Assembly: GCF_015220045.1 (NCBI RefSeq)
Contig: NZ_JADBGB010000002.1
Location: 123,339-187,338, forward strand
Source: Marivivens aquimaris
Lineage (GTDB): Bacteria > Pseudomonadota > Alphaproteobacteria > Rhodobacterales > Rhodobacteraceae
Reading direction: 5' to 3'
Length of the DNA stretch: 64,000 nucleotides
The position numbers and the translations under genes were made by a program. The notes beneath the pieces are model-generated. The model made no database searches, was not told the origin of the DNA, and saw nothing but the letters and a program-made list of their open reading frames with translations. Positions within the stretch are counted from its first letter, which is position 1; every line of letters starts with the position of its first letter. Below, in pieces: positions 7,977 through 17,246 of this stretch.

Positions 7977-8881
7977 TCCTCGCAGGCGCCGAATTTCCTC
8001 AGCAATTCAGCCAGATGCGCGACAATGCCGTTGGCTTCAGCGGTCGGTTTTGTCGTCATCCCCAGCGCGCCCGACATGAACGCGCTCTTGACCGGAAACG
8101 TCATCAGCGAGCCCGACCGGACCTCTTGCCGGACCACCCCGCGCGAGATGAACCACATCATGTCCGAATTCAGCAGCAGCGCCCGCGCGAACGACAACGT
8201 CACGGATTCGAACGCGGGCTGCACATCGTCCAGCCCGATGACGTTGAGGTACGCGTCCACCGCCTCGCGGATGATCGCGCCCTTGTTCGGCAGGATTAGC
8301 GGGCTTTTCCGCACGGCGTCGGCGGGGTCGGCATTTGCCATCGGATGCCCCGCACGAGCGACCAGCCAGATCGGATCTTCATAGAGGAATTCGAATTTCA
8401 GCCCCGCAAGGTCCGCCGCCGTCGGCATCCGCCCGACCATCAGGTCGATCTCCCCCGCTCGTAGCCGCTCCAGCAGATATTTGTTTGGCCCGGTGAGGAC
8501 ACGGATCTGCGCTTCTGGCCGCTGACGGGAAAATTCCAGCGCGACGGAGGGGAAAAACTCCCCCGCCACCGTCGGCAGAATGCCCACCGAAACAGTGTGC
8601 CGCCGATCCTCACCGCCGAGCGATCTGACACCCGCCTCGATACTGTTCATCGCGCTCAGCGCATGGCGCTGGAACGTTTCGCCGGCCGCGGTCAGCACGG
8701 TTTTGCGCCCCACTCGATCAAACAGAACCGACCCCAACCTCAGCTCCAATTCGCCGATGGTTTTCGACAACGCGGGCTGCGTCATGTTCAGTTTTCGCGC
8801 CGCGCCAGAGATCGTGCCATCCTGCGCAACGGCGAGGAATCCTTCGATATGACGCAGCTTCAGTCCGTTAGGTATGCTCAT
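7973..8881 (-). CDS. pcaQ: LysR-type regulator, PcaQ-like
   Basis: The 302-aa protein has a LysR winged helix at residues 8-67 (FLAVAQDGTISGAARKLN, MTQPALSKTIGELE) and a two-lobed effector domain. The opening LKLRHIEGFLAV resembles PcaQ and related aromatic-pathway regulators. It is divergent from pcaC and pobA, the arrangement expected for PcaQ, which activates protocatechuate genes in response to carboxymuconate or muconolactone-type intermediates. Its 3' end overlaps the end of the dehydratase gene by four bases. Assignment within LysR rests on similarity and context. Confidence 0.75.
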   Translation of the reverse strand: MSIPNGLKLRHIEGFLAVAQDGTISGAARKLNMTQPALSKTIGELELRLGSVLFDRVGRKTVLTAAGETFQRHALSAMNSIEAGVRSLGGEDRRHTVSVGILPTVAGEFFPSVALEFSRQRPEAQIRVLTGPNKYLLERLRAGEIDLMVGRMPTAADLAGLKFEFLYEDPIWLVARAGHPMANADPADAVRKSPLILPNKGAIIREAVDAYLNVIGLDDVQPAFESVTLSFARALLLNSDMMWFISRGVVRQEVRSGSLMTFPVKSAFMSGALGMTTKPTAEANGIVAHLAELLRKFGACED

Positions 8882-9026
8882 TTGGTTATGGATAAGGCAC
8901 GAGAATGAATTTTAACAAGTCATTTTCTTATGTCACCAATACGAAAGGGGGAGAAAACGAGACGAAAGTCGCAGATATGCGCATTGTCGTCGGCCCTCCC
9001 CATACGTAAATTAAGAGGACCGACCC
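8882..9026 (+). promoter_or_regulatory. Divergent pcaQ/pcaC control region
   Basis: This 145-bp AT-rich stretch separates the LysR gene from pcaC. It contains GGTTAT (8884-8889), which matches one half of the PcaQ box ATAACC-N4-GGTTAT known from rhizobia, but no second half is present. An 8-bp palindrome ATGCGCAT lies at 8977-8984. No full PcaQ site was found, so the real operator is unproven. Confidence 0.35.
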
Positions 9027-9404
9027 GTGGCTGATCATTTCGAAACCGGACAACAAACGCGCCGCCGCATCCTTGGCGATGCGCATGTCGACCGGGCCGA
9101 AGCTTGCACGACCGAACTGGACAAACCGTTTCAGGATCTGATCACCGAAGGCGCGTGGGGCACCGTTTGGGCCTCCGATGGCATCACCGACCGCGAACGG
9201 TCCATGATCACGATCGCGCTGCTCGCCGCGACGGGCAATCACGAAGAAATCCCGATGCACATCCGCGCCACCGCCCGCACGGGTGCGACTAAGACAGACG
9301 TGGCCGAGGCGCTCCAGCACGTCGCGATCTACGCCGGTGTTCCGCGCGCCAATCACGCGCTGAAACTGGCCAAGCAGACCTATCAGGAAATGGAAGCGGA
9401 ATGA
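9027..9404 (+). CDS. pcaC: 4-carboxymuconolactone decarboxylase
   Basis: The 125-aa protein matches the full length of PcaC. It decarboxylates 4-carboxymuconolactone to 3-oxoadipate enol-lactone in the protocatechuate branch of the beta-ketoadipate pathway. Family landmarks are DRERSMITIALLAATGNHEE, the active-site-region HIRATARTGATKTDVAEALQ, and PRANHALKLAK near the end. The start is GTG with AGAGGA upstream. Its last four bases overlap the start of pobA. The other pca genes (pcaGH, B, D, I, J, F) are not in the window. Confidence 0.92.
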   Translation: MADHFETGQQTRRRILGDAHVDRAEACTTELDKPFQDLITEGAWGTVWASDGITDRERSMITIALLAATGNHEEIPMHIRATARTGATKTDVAEALQHVAIYAGVPRANHALKLAKQTYQEMEAE

Positions 9405-10582
9405 CGACAACCCGCACTCAGGTTGCCATCATCGGCGGCGGGCCTTCGGGCCTTCTGCTATCGCAACTGCTCGATCTGAATGGCATCGACAGCATTGTTA
9501 TTGAACGCAAAAGCCGCGAATACGTGCTGGGCCGCATCCGCGCTGGCGTGCTCGAAGCGGGGTCGGTGAAACTGCTTCAGGACGCAGGTGTCGGGGACCG
9601 CATGGCCCGCGAAGGCCAGACCCACGACGGCGTCGAACTGAGCTGGCACGACGAACGCCTACACATCGACCTTAAGGCGCTGACCGGAACGCCGGTGACG
9701 GTCTACGGTCAGACCGAAATCACCCACGACCTTTACGATGCCCGCGAAGCGCGCGGCGGTCAGGTGATCCATGAGGCCGAGGTCCAACGCATCGAAGGCG
9801 CGGAGACGGACAGCCCCGTTGTCGTCTACCATAAGGACGGTCAGGAACACCGCATCGAATGCCGCTTTGTCGCCGGATGCGATGGCTTCCACGGGCCCGC
9901 CCGCAAGGCGATCCCCGACACGCACCGCAAGGAATTCATCCGCGAATATCCCTTCGGCTGGCTGGGAATGCTGTCGCGCACCCCGCCCGCGACCGAAGAG
10001 CTGATCTACGCCACCCATGATCGCGGTTTCGCGCTGTGCTCCATGCGCTCGGACGAGATCAGCCGCTATTACGTGCAGGTACCGCTGACCGAAAAGGTCG
10101 AGGACTGGTCGCCGGACCGTTTCTGGGACGAACTCAAGCGCCGCATCCCCGCCGATGTTGCCGGAAACCTCGTGACAGAAGGCGAAGTGCTGGAGATGTC
10201 CATCGCTCCGCTCCGTTCGTTCGTGTCCGAGCCGATGCGCTACGGCTCCCTGTTCCTTGCGGGTGACGCGGCGCACATCGTGCCGCCGACGGGTGCGAAG
10301 GGCCTGAACCTCGCCATCGGCGACGTTTATTACCTGCATCGCGCGCTGGAGCAGGCTATCAAGGACAACAACACCGCAGGCATCGACGGGTATTCCGACA
10401 CCGCGCTGTCCCGCGTTTGGAAATGTGAGCGTTTCTCATGGTGGATGACGTCCATCCTCCACGATTTCCCCGATCAGGGAGACTTCGAGAAACGGATGCA
10501 AAGGGCCGAGTTCGAATACCTCGCCCGCTCGGAAACTGCCCGCAAGAGTCTGGCAGAAAACTACGTAGGGCTACCCTACTGA
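9401..10582 (+). CDS. pobA: 4-hydroxybenzoate 3-monooxygenase
   Basis: The 393-aa flavoprotein equals the usual PobA length. It hydroxylates 4-hydroxybenzoate to protocatechuate using FAD and NADPH. Visible motifs are the FAD-binding GGGPSG (residues 12-17), a DG-type motif (CDGFHGPARKA) and the second FAD motif GDAAHIVPPTGAKGLNLA. It is translationally coupled to pcaC by an ATGA overlap and followed closely by a TRAP importer, so 4-hydroxybenzoate or a related acid is the likely cargo. Confidence 0.95.
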   Translation: MTTTRTQVAIIGGGPSGLLLSQLLDLNGIDSIVIERKSREYVLGRIRAGVLEAGSVKLLQDAGVGDRMAREGQTHDGVELSWHDERLHIDLKALTGTPVTVYGQTEITHDLYDAREARGGQVIHEAEVQRIEGAETDSPVVVYHKDGQEHRIECRFVAGCDGFHGPARKAIPDTHRKEFIREYPFGWLGMLSRTPPATEELIYATHDRGFALCSMRSDEISRYYVQVPLTEKVEDWSPDRFWDELKRRIPADVAGNLVTEGEVLEMSIAPLRSFVSEPMRYGSLFLAGDAAHIVPPTGAKGLNLAIGDVYYLHRALEQAIKDNNTAGIDGYSDTALSRVWKCERFSWWMTSILHDFPDQGDFEKRMQRAEFEYLARSETARKSLAENYVGLPY

Positions 10583-10605
10583 TAAGAACCCCAAGGGAGG
10601 AAAAC

Positions 10606-11634
10606 ATGAAACTGAAAGCACTTCTCGGCGCCGCCACCGCGCTCACCGTTATCGCACTGCCCGCAGTTGCGCAGGACTACAGCCTCAAACTGCACCACTT
10701 CCTCAGCGAACGTTCGCCGGCTCACCAGCAGATGCTGGTTCCGTGGGCCGAGCGCGTCGAGGAACTGACCGAAGGCCGCGTCGATATCGAGGTTTACCCG
10801 TCGATGACCCTTGGTGGTCGTCCGCCGGAACTCGTTCAGCAGGCACGCGACGGCGTTGTCGATCTGATCTGGACCCTCAACGGCTACACGCCGGGCCTGT
10901 TCCCGCGCACCGAAGTCTTTGAACTTCCGACCGTTTTCGTGAACGACCCGACCGCAGCGAACCTCGCCATGCGCGAGATGTTCGACGAATATCTGGCCGA
11001 AGAATACAAGGGCCTCGAAGTGATGTTCCTGCAAGCCCACGCAGGTAACGCGCTCCACATGGTCGACGCCGACGTGCGCAGCCCCGCTGACCTCGAAGGT
11101 CTGAAACTCCGCACCCCGAGCCGCACCGGCGCATGGGTGATCGAAGCTCTCGGCGCGTCGCCGGTTGCGATGCCGGTTCCGGAACTGCCGCAGGCGCTCT
11201 CCAAAAAGGTCGTCGAAGGCGCGCTGATCCCTTGGGAAATCATCCCCGCGCTCCAGCTTCAGGAACAGACCGACTACCAGATCGAAGGTCCGGACATGAC
11301 CCGTTTCGGCACGTCGATCTTCCAGGTTTCGATGAACAAGGACGTCTGGGAGTCGCTCCCCGCCGATATTCAGGACGCGTTCCGTCAGGCTTCGAACGAA
11401 GAGTGGCTGACCGAAGTCGGCGGCATCTGGCGCGGCGCCGATGACTTCGGCATCAACATGGCGACCGAAGCAGGCAACACCCACGTGACCCTTTCGGCAG
11501 AAGAATACGCTGCCTTTGAGGAGCCGATGAACGGTGTCGTCGATCGCTGGATCGAAGAAGCCAACGGCGCCGGTCTTGACGGCAACGGTCTGGTCGAAGC
11601 GGCACGCGCGGCCATCGCCTCGCACGCCGAATAA
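10606..11634 (+). CDS. TRAP transporter substrate-binding protein (DctP type), second system
   Basis: The 342-aa protein has a signal peptide (about residues 1-22, ending AVAQD) and a DctP fold. LKLRTPSRTGAWVIEALGAS carries the conserved substrate-Arg region and is followed by VPELPQALSKKVVEGAL. It is only distantly similar to the first DctP in the window, so a different ligand is likely. The pobA linkage suggests 4-hydroxybenzoate, protocatechuate or another aromatic acid. GGGAGG precedes the start chosen here; the longer frame reaching into pobA is not favoured. Confidence 0.9.
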   Translation: MKLKALLGAATALTVIALPAVAQDYSLKLHHFLSERSPAHQQMLVPWAERVEELTEGRVDIEVYPSMTLGGRPPELVQQARDGVVDLIWTLNGYTPGLFPRTEVFELPTVFVNDPTAANLAMREMFDEYLAEEYKGLEVMFLQAHAGNALHMVDADVRSPADLEGLKLRTPSRTGAWVIEALGASPVAMPVPELPQALSKKVVEGALIPWEIIPALQLQEQTDYQIEGPDMTRFGTSIFQVSMNKDVWESLPADIQDAFRQASNEEWLTEVGGIWRGADDFGINMATEAGNTHVTLSAEEYAAFEEPMNGVVDRWIEEANGAGLDGNGLVEAARAAIASHAE

Positions 11635-11657
11635 CATCGAACCACGGGAACTTTCGC

Positions 11658-12134
11658 ATGAAAATTTTCGCACTTGGTCGCAAGGTGATCGACGGTTGGG
11701 CCCTGATGGGGGGGCTCGTCCTCGCGGTGATCGTGCTGGTCAACGTGTGGACCACAGTGGGCAGCCTGATCGGGCTGCCCTTTGCGGGAGACGTCGAACT
11801 CACTGAAATGATGGTTGCTGCGGCGGCCTTCATGTTCCTGCCGTTCTGTCAGCTCCACCGCCACAACGTGACCGCCGACATCTTTACCTCGAACATGAAC
11901 CCGCGGTTTGTGAACATCCTCAACGGGATCGCATCGCTGGTCGCGCTCGGCTTCGCCGCGCTTCTGCTCTGGCGGATGACGTACGGGATGCTCGACACGA
12001 AGGAATACAACTATTCCTCGACCATCTTGAGCGTTCCGCTCTGGTGGCCGTATGTGCCGATCCTCGTGTCGCTGGCGCTGCTGTTTATCGCAGCCGTCAT
12101 CACCACTGCCGAAGACCTTTTCGGAGCTTCCTGA
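11658..12134 (+). CDS. TRAP transporter small permease (DctQ type), second system
   Basis: The 158-aa protein has four hydrophobic helices and the DctQ-type segment GDVELTEMMVAAAAFMFLPF. The His-rich loop CQLHRHNVTADIF follows. Its stop overlaps the start of the large permease gene (TGATG), so the two subunits are translationally coupled. It would bridge the DctP protein to the transport subunit. Confidence 0.88.
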   Translation: MKIFALGRKVIDGWALMGGLVLAVIVLVNVWTTVGSLIGLPFAGDVELTEMMVAAAAFMFLPFCQLHRHNVTADIFTSNMNPRFVNILNGIASLVALGFAALLLWRMTYGMLDTKEYNYSSTILSVPLWWPYVPILVSLALLFIAAVITTAEDLFGAS

Positions 12135-13489
12135 TGGAACCAATTACTCTCGGCCTGATCGGACTTGCGGTCCTGATCGGCCTGATCGCCCTTCGTATGC
12201 CGATCGCATACTCCATGATTATCGTGGGCGCTGTCGGCACGGTTTCGATCAGCGGCTACAAGATCCTTTTCTCGCAGCTGAAAACGCTCGGCTACGGCCA
12301 GTTCTCGATCTACGACCTGACCGTGGTGCCGATGTTCGTCCTGATGGGCGCGCTCGCCACGAAAACCGGCCTGTCCCGAGACCTCTTCCGCGCAGCAAAC
12401 GCGTGGTTCGGCTGGATGCGCGGCGGCACTGCGATGGCTGCGATTGCGGCTTGTGCAGGCTTCGGCGCGGTCTGCGGCTCGTCGCTGGCGACTGCATCCA
12501 CGATGGGCAAAGTCGCCCTGCCCGAGCTGGAGCGCTACAACTACTCCCCTGCGCTTGCCACCGGTTCGGTCGCAGCAGGCGGCGTGCTCGGCATCCTCAT
12601 TCCGCCATCGGTGATCCTCGTGATCTATGCCGTGCTGGTCGAGGCCAATATCGTCACCATGTTCATGGCGGCGCTGATCCCCGGTCTGCTGGCCGTGGCC
12701 CTGTTCATCGCGACCATCGCGATCTATGTCCGCCTCGTTCCTGGCTCCGGCCCTGCCCACGGCGCGTCCGATAAGGCAGAGTTCTGGGCCGCGACCCGCG
12801 GCGTGATCCCTGTGCTTGTGGTGTTCGGCATCGTGATCGGCGGCATCTATGCCGGCCTCTACAACCCGACCCCTGCCGCAGCGATCGGTGTGTTCGCGGT
12901 GTTCATTTACGGCCTGATCCGCAAGCAGATGAACCTCTCCACGCTGGCCTCGTCGATCAAGGAAACGGCAGGCACCACGGGTATGATCTACCTGATCCTG
13001 CTGGGGGCCGAACTGCTGAAGATCTTCATGTCCCGCGCGGGCGTGCCCCAAGCCGCTGCCGATATCGCGGTGAACTCGGGCCTGTCGCCGATGATGATCA
13101 TGATGATCCTTCTTTTCGCGCTGGTTCTGCTGGGCTGCCTGATGGACTCCATGTCCATGATCCTGCTCGTCCTCCCGTTCTTCTGGCCGGTGCTCGTCGC
13201 GATGAACGGCGGCGATTACCAGATGGCGGAGGGCGCGGGCTACGGGATGTCTACGATGGATCTGAAGGTCTGGTTCGGCATCTTGGCCCTAGTGGTGGTG
13301 GAGCTCGGGCTCATCACACCGCCCGTCGGCATGAACGTCTTTGTGATCTCTGCCATGGCCAAGAACGTACCTATGTTGACGACCTTCAAAGGCGTCATGC
13401 CGTTCTTTGCGTCTGAACTCGTTCGCGTCGCTCTCCTGATCGCCTTTCCGGCGTTGACGCTCGGTCTCCCTGCCCTGTTGGGCAACTAA
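12134..13489 (+). CDS. TRAP transporter large permease (DctM type), second system
   Basis: The 451-aa protein has about 12 transmembrane helices. GFGAVCGSSLATASTMGKVA and GGVLGILIPPSVILVIYAVL match the DctM motifs around the transport core. The start codon lies inside the stop of the DctQ gene, so I cut the longer frame back to 12134. It ends the pcaC-pobA-TRAP transcription unit at a strong terminator. Confidence 0.93.
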   Translation: MEPITLGLIGLAVLIGLIALRMPIAYSMIIVGAVGTVSISGYKILFSQLKTLGYGQFSIYDLTVVPMFVLMGALATKTGLSRDLFRAANAWFGWMRGGTAMAAIAACAGFGAVCGSSLATASTMGKVALPELERYNYSPALATGSVAAGGVLGILIPPSVILVIYAVLVEANIVTMFMAALIPGLLAVALFIATIAIYVRLVPGSGPAHGASDKAEFWAATRGVIPVLVVFGIVIGGIYAGLYNPTPAAAIGVFAVFIYGLIRKQMNLSTLASSIKETAGTTGMIYLILLGAELLKIFMSRAGVPQAAADIAVNSGLSPMMIMMILLFALVLLGCLMDSMSMILLVLPFFWPVLVAMNGGDYQMAEGAGYGMSTMDLKVWFGILALVVVELGLITPPVGMNVFVISAMAKNVPMLTTFKGVMPFFASELVRVALLIAFPALTLGLPALLGN

Positions 13490-13494
13490 CTGAA

Positions 13495-13527
13495 AAGGCC
13501 CGCTATTCCAGCGGGCCTTCTTTTCTT
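13495..13527. terminator. Bidirectional terminator between convergent operons
   Basis: AAGGCCCGCT and AGCGGGCCTT form a perfect 10-bp stem with a 5-nt loop, followed on the plus strand by CTTTTCTT. On the minus strand the stem is followed by TTCAG, with AAAA just before the stem. It can end both the TRAP operon and the opposing GltB-like operon. Confidence 0.85.
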
Positions 13528-15130
13528 AGATACCATCGTCGAAGGGGCGGAAGTCGTTTGACGCAGCCCGCCGCCACCGTTGCAGATAACCGCCGCGGTC
13601 GTCATCCTCGCGCAGCAGGAACCCTTCGGGCATGTACGGATAAACGTCGTCGCCTGTGACCATATCGCGGTCTTTCTCGCGCATCATCAGGTGACGCGGC
13701 AGAAATTCACCCGGATGGCTGAGGCCCGCAGCGCCGGTGATATCGGCCAGCGCCTTCATGGTGTTGCGGTGGAAATTCGCCACGCGCTGCGCTTTGTCCG
13801 GCACGTTCAGCGCGCGCTGGCGCCATTCGTCCTGCGTTGCAACGCCCGTCGGACAGTGGTTCGTGTGGCAAGCCTGCGCCTGAATGCACCCGACCGAGAA
13901 CATGAACCCGCGAGCCGAGTTACACCAGTCCGCCCCCAGCGCCAGCGTGCGGGCGATGTCGAAGGACTGCACCAGCTTGCCGCTCGCACCGATGCGGATA
14001 CGGTCGCGCAGACCCACGCCGCGCAGGGTATTGTGGGCAAAGGTCAGACCCTCGACCAGCGGCATCCCCATGTGGTTCGTGAATTCCAGCGGAGCCGCCC
14101 CCGTGCCGCCTTCCTTACCGTCGATCACGATGAAGTCGGGCGTGATCCCCGTCTCCAGCATGGCGCGGACGATGCACATGAACTCACGGCGGTGCCCGAT
14201 GCACAGCTTGAAGCCCACGGGCTTGCCCTTCGACAGATCGCGAAGCTGCTGGATGAAGTCCATCATCTCCAGCGGCGTATCGAAGGCCGAATGGCTGGCG
14301 GGCGAATGGCAATCCTCGTTTGCGGGGATGTCACGCGCTTCAGCAATCTCTGGCGTGATCTTCGCGGCGGGCAGCATACCGCCCTGCCCCGGTTTCGCGC
14401 CTTGGGACAGCTTGAGTTCGATCATCTTCACCTGATCGTCCGCAGCCAGCGCCGCGAACTTTTCGGGATCGAAACGACCGTCGTGGGTGCGGCAGCCGAA
14501 GTAGCCCGTGCCGATCTCGAAAATCAGATCGCCGCCGCCTTCACGGTGATAACGGCTGATCCCGCCCTCGCCCGTGTCATGCGCGAACCCGCCGATCTTC
14601 GCGCCCTTGTTCAGCGCGGAGATGGCGTTGGCCGACAGCGCGCCAAAGCTCATGGCCGAGATGTTGTAGATCGACGCGGAGTAAGGCTTCGCACAATCAT
14701 TACCGCCAATCAGAACGCGGAAGTCGGAGTCCGCGATCTTCTTGGGTTTGATCGAGTGCGTCATCCACTGATAGCCGGAATCGTAGACGCGCTTCTTCGT
14801 GCCAAATGGCCGCTTGTCCTCGACGTCCTTGGCGCGCTGATACACGATCGCCCGCGCTTCGCGGCTAAACGGCACCTCTTCGTCATCGCCTTCGATCAGA
14901 TACTGGCGGATCTCGGGGCGGATGGTTTCGAACAGGTACCGGAAGTGACCAATGACGGGATAGTTGCGCAGCACCGCGTGCCGCGACTGGAGCATGTCGT
15001 AGATGCCCACCAGCATGAAGATCCCGCTGAGCGACCCGATCGCGTAGGACCAATCGTGCCAGACGGGGAACGCGAAACAGACGATGGTAATCACGACAGT
15101 GATCGCAAATACCAGATAACGGGCCAACAT
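13526..15130 (-). CDS. FMN-binding glutamate synthase-family protein, membrane-anchored
   Basis: The 534-aa protein starts with two hydrophobic helices (about residues 3-20 and 28-48). The glutamate-synthase-like alpha/beta barrel follows, with SAMSFGALSANAISALNKGA, IDGKEGGTGAAPLEF and GADWCNSARGFMFSVGCI. CIQAQACHTNHCPTGVA resembles the 3Fe-4S Cys motif of GltB. It lacks the glutaminase domain of full GltB, so it is a stand-alone synthase-domain protein. Relatives include N-methylglutamate/glutamate-type enzymes, but the reaction here is unknown. It is the last gene of the TAXI operon; AAGGAG precedes the start. Confidence 0.82.
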   Translation of the reverse strand: MLARYLVFAITVVITIVCFAFPVWHDWSYAIGSLSGIFMLVGIYDMLQSRHAVLRNYPVIGHFRYLFETIRPEIRQYLIEGDDEEVPFSREARAIVYQRAKDVEDKRPFGTKKRVYDSGYQWMTHSIKPKKIADSDFRVLIGGNDCAKPYSASIYNISAMSFGALSANAISALNKGAKIGGFAHDTGEGGISRYHREGGGDLIFEIGTGYFGCRTHDGRFDPEKFAALAADDQVKMIELKLSQGAKPGQGGMLPAAKITPEIAEARDIPANEDCHSPASHSAFDTPLEMMDFIQQLRDLSKGKPVGFKLCIGHRREFMCIVRAMLETGITPDFIVIDGKEGGTGAAPLEFTNHMGMPLVEGLTFAHNTLRGVGLRDRIRIGASGKLVQSFDIARTLALGADWCNSARGFMFSVGCIQAQACHTNHCPTGVATQDEWRQRALNVPDKAQRVANFHRNTMKALADITGAAGLSHPGEFLPRHLMMREKDRDMVTGDDVYPYMPEGFLLREDDDRGGYLQRWRRAASNDFRPFDDGI

Positions 15131-15141
15131 AGCGGGCTCCT

Positions 15142-15918
15142 TTATGCTTTTTCTTCCGGAAGCGAGGCGACCAGTTCCCTGACACGCTCGGCGTTGTCCT
15201 TGGCGCAGGTCAGATCGCGGTTGATCCGGTTATTTTCAAATCCGATGCGGGCTTTGCCGCCCATCTTGCGCGCTGCGAGAAGACAGTCGGTTTCCTCTGC
15301 GCCGAACGCGCAGACCGCCCAATCAACGTAGGGCAACATGGTCAGGAGTAAATTCGCAGGCTTGCCGAGGTCCGACGGCGTCGACCGTTGCCCCGGCGCA
15401 TAGCGGCCCAGAACGATCAGCGCTTGCAGATGGTCGGACGGCACGATCCCGTCGGCCACCATATCCGCCAGCTTATGCACGTCCCCCGCGTCATAGAGGA
15501 TATGCTGCACAGCCGTCCCTGCCGCATGGGTGTCGTGGTAGAAACGGCGCAGCACCTTGTCATCCTGCCCGACGATCATCTCGCGCACGGCAATACTGAC
15601 GGCTTCGGCGTCGACATCGGCAACCAGCTGGCGCTGCTCTTCGGGGGTGTAGCGCCCCACGGCCTCGGTCGTGATCTGCACGTAGAAATCGGGCAGCTTC
15701 TGCTTGGTCTCCGCGATCAGCTCGCGATACGCACCTGCGTCCAGAACGTGCTGCTGGCCCGCGTCGCGGACATGGGCGTGGATGCCGTCGGCGCCCGCTT
15801 CTTTGCAGGCAACCGCACAGGCCACCGTCTTGGCAATCGTCACCGGAACGGCGGAGTGGTCTTTGGTCGTCAGCCGCGCCCCATTGGGCGCGACCATGAT
15901 TTGCGGAAGGGGTCGCAT
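15142..15918 (-). CDS. Beta-keto acid cleavage enzyme (BKACE, DUF849)
   Basis: The 258-aa TIM-barrel protein has the metal-site motif IHAHVRD and a late Glu in RIGFENN, both expected for DUF849 enzymes. Such enzymes condense a beta-keto acid with acetyl-CoA to give acetoacetate and a shortened acyl-CoA. It is slightly shorter than many members. The gene overlaps the aminotransferase stop by one base and precedes the GltB-like gene by 11 bp. The pairing suggests that the aminotransferase makes the keto acid cleaved here; the substrate cannot be read from sequence. Confidence 0.85.
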   Translation of the reverse strand: MRPLPQIMVAPNGARLTTKDHSAVPVTIAKTVACAVACKEAGADGIHAHVRDAGQQHVLDAGAYRELIAETKQKLPDFYVQITTEAVGRYTPEEQRQLVADVDAEAVSIAVREMIVGQDDKVLRRFYHDTHAAGTAVQHILYDAGDVHKLADMVADGIVPSDHLQALIVLGRYAPGQRSTPSDLGKPANLLLTMLPYVDWAVCAFGAEETDCLLAARKMGGKARIGFENNRINRDLTCAKDNAERVRELVASLPEEKA

Positions 15919-17243
15919 TATTCGGCCAGTGCCTTTTCAACTGCGCCCGACAGCTTGGAGACAAGCTCGTCGATCTGCGCGTCTTCGATGATGAACGGCG
16001 GCGCAAGCAGAACGTGGTCTCCGCGCACCCCGTCGATGGTGCCGCCCATCGGGTAGCAGACGAGGCCCGCGTCAAAGGCGTTCTTCTTGATCTTGGCGTT
16101 CAGTTTGCGCGCCGGGTCGAACGGTTCCTTCGTGTCGCGGTCGGCCACGAACTCCACCCCGCGGAACAGGCCGCGACCACGGATGTCGCCCACATGCGGG
16201 TGCTGGCCGAATTCGGCCTCCAGCGCCGCTTGCAGCTTTTCGCCCTGCGTTCGGACGCGCGCCAGAAGGTCGTTTTCTTCAATTTCCGACAGCACGGCAT
16301 TCGCCGCAGCCGCCGCCATCGCGTGACCCATGTAAGTATGACCGTGCTGGAAAAAGCCCGACCCGCTCGCAATCGCGTCGTAGATTTTGCCCTGCACCAT
16401 CAGCGCACCAATCGGCTGGTATCCCGCGCCGAGGCCCTTTGCGATGGTGATCATATCGGGTGAAATGCCGTCTTCCTGACACGCGAACAGATAACCCGTC
16501 CGGCCCATGCCGCACATAACCTCGTCGAGGATCAGCAGGATACCGTGCTTGTCGCAAATCTCGCGGATACGCTTGAGGTAGCCTTTGACCGCAGGCACCG
16601 CGCCCGAGGTCGCGCCCACAACAGGCTCCGCGACGAATGCCATGACGCTCTCCGCGCCGAGGCGTTCGATCTCTGCCTCCAGCTCGTTCGCAACGCGCAG
16701 GCCGTAGGCTTCGACCGTCTCGCCGTCTTCGCGGCCACGGTATTCGTAGCAGGGCGAAATGTGCGAGGTCTCGACCAACAGCGGCGCGAACTGCGCGCGG
16801 CGCCATTCATTGCCGCCGGTAGCCAGCGCGCCAAGCGTATTGCCGTGGTAGCTCTGACGGCGGGCAATAACGCGGTGACGCTGGGGCTCGCCGATCTCCA
16901 TAAAGTACTGACGGGCCAGCTTGATCGCCGCCTCGACAGCTTCGGAGCCGCCTGACACCAGATAGACGCGGTCGATGCCTTCGGGCGCAGCGGCGGTCAG
17001 ACGGTCCGCCAGACGCTCCGCCGGATCGGAGGTGAAAAAGCCCGTGTGCGCGAACGCGACCTGATCGAGTTGCTCATGCAGGGCCGCGCGAACGCGGGCG
17101 TTGGAGTGACCGAGGCACGACACAGCCGCGCCGCCCGAACCGTCCAGATAACGCTTGCCCGAGGCATCGATCAGATAACAGCCATCCCCCGCGACGGCAG
17201 TGGGCAACTGGCCGCGCGTTGAACGTCCGAAAATGTGGGTCAT
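15918..17243 (-). CDS. Class III pyridoxal-phosphate aminotransferase
   Basis: The 441-aa protein has the full class III layout. VSGGSEAVEAAIKLARQY is the phosphate-binding region, SYHGNTLGALA follows, ILLILDEVMCGMGRTG contains the PLP-pyridine Asp, and TIAKGLGAGYQPIGAL carries the Schiff-base Lys. These enzymes usually transfer an amino group from omega- or beta-amino acids or amines. The operon partners (TAXI importer, DUF849 cleavage enzyme) suggest an imported amino acid or amine is deaminated to a beta-keto acid. A start with AAGGAAC upstream fits. Confidence 0.87.
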   Translation of the reverse strand: MTHIFGRSTRGQLPTAVAGDGCYLIDASGKRYLDGSGGAAVSCLGHSNARVRAALHEQLDQVAFAHTGFFTSDPAERLADRLTAAAPEGIDRVYLVSGGSEAVEAAIKLARQYFMEIGEPQRHRVIARRQSYHGNTLGALATGGNEWRRAQFAPLLVETSHISPCYEYRGREDGETVEAYGLRVANELEAEIERLGAESVMAFVAEPVVGATSGAVPAVKGYLKRIREICDKHGILLILDEVMCGMGRTGYLFACQEDGISPDMITIAKGLGAGYQPIGALMVQGKIYDAIASGSGFFQHGHTYMGHAMAAAAANAVLSEIEENDLLARVRTQGEKLQAALEAEFGQHPHVGDIRGRGLFRGVEFVADRDTKEPFDPARKLNAKIKKNAFDAGLVCYPMGGTIDGVRGDHVLLAPPFIIEDAQIDELVSKLSGAVEKALAE

Positions 17244-17246
17244 GTG

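Noticed and set aside
8884..8889. Complete PcaQ box upstream of pcaC
   Set aside because: Only the GGTTAT half is present, directly at the regulator start, without the ATAACC partner at the expected spacing.
13580..15331. Plus-strand open frame of 583 codons
   Set aside because: It is antisense to the GltB-like gene and has no domain features.
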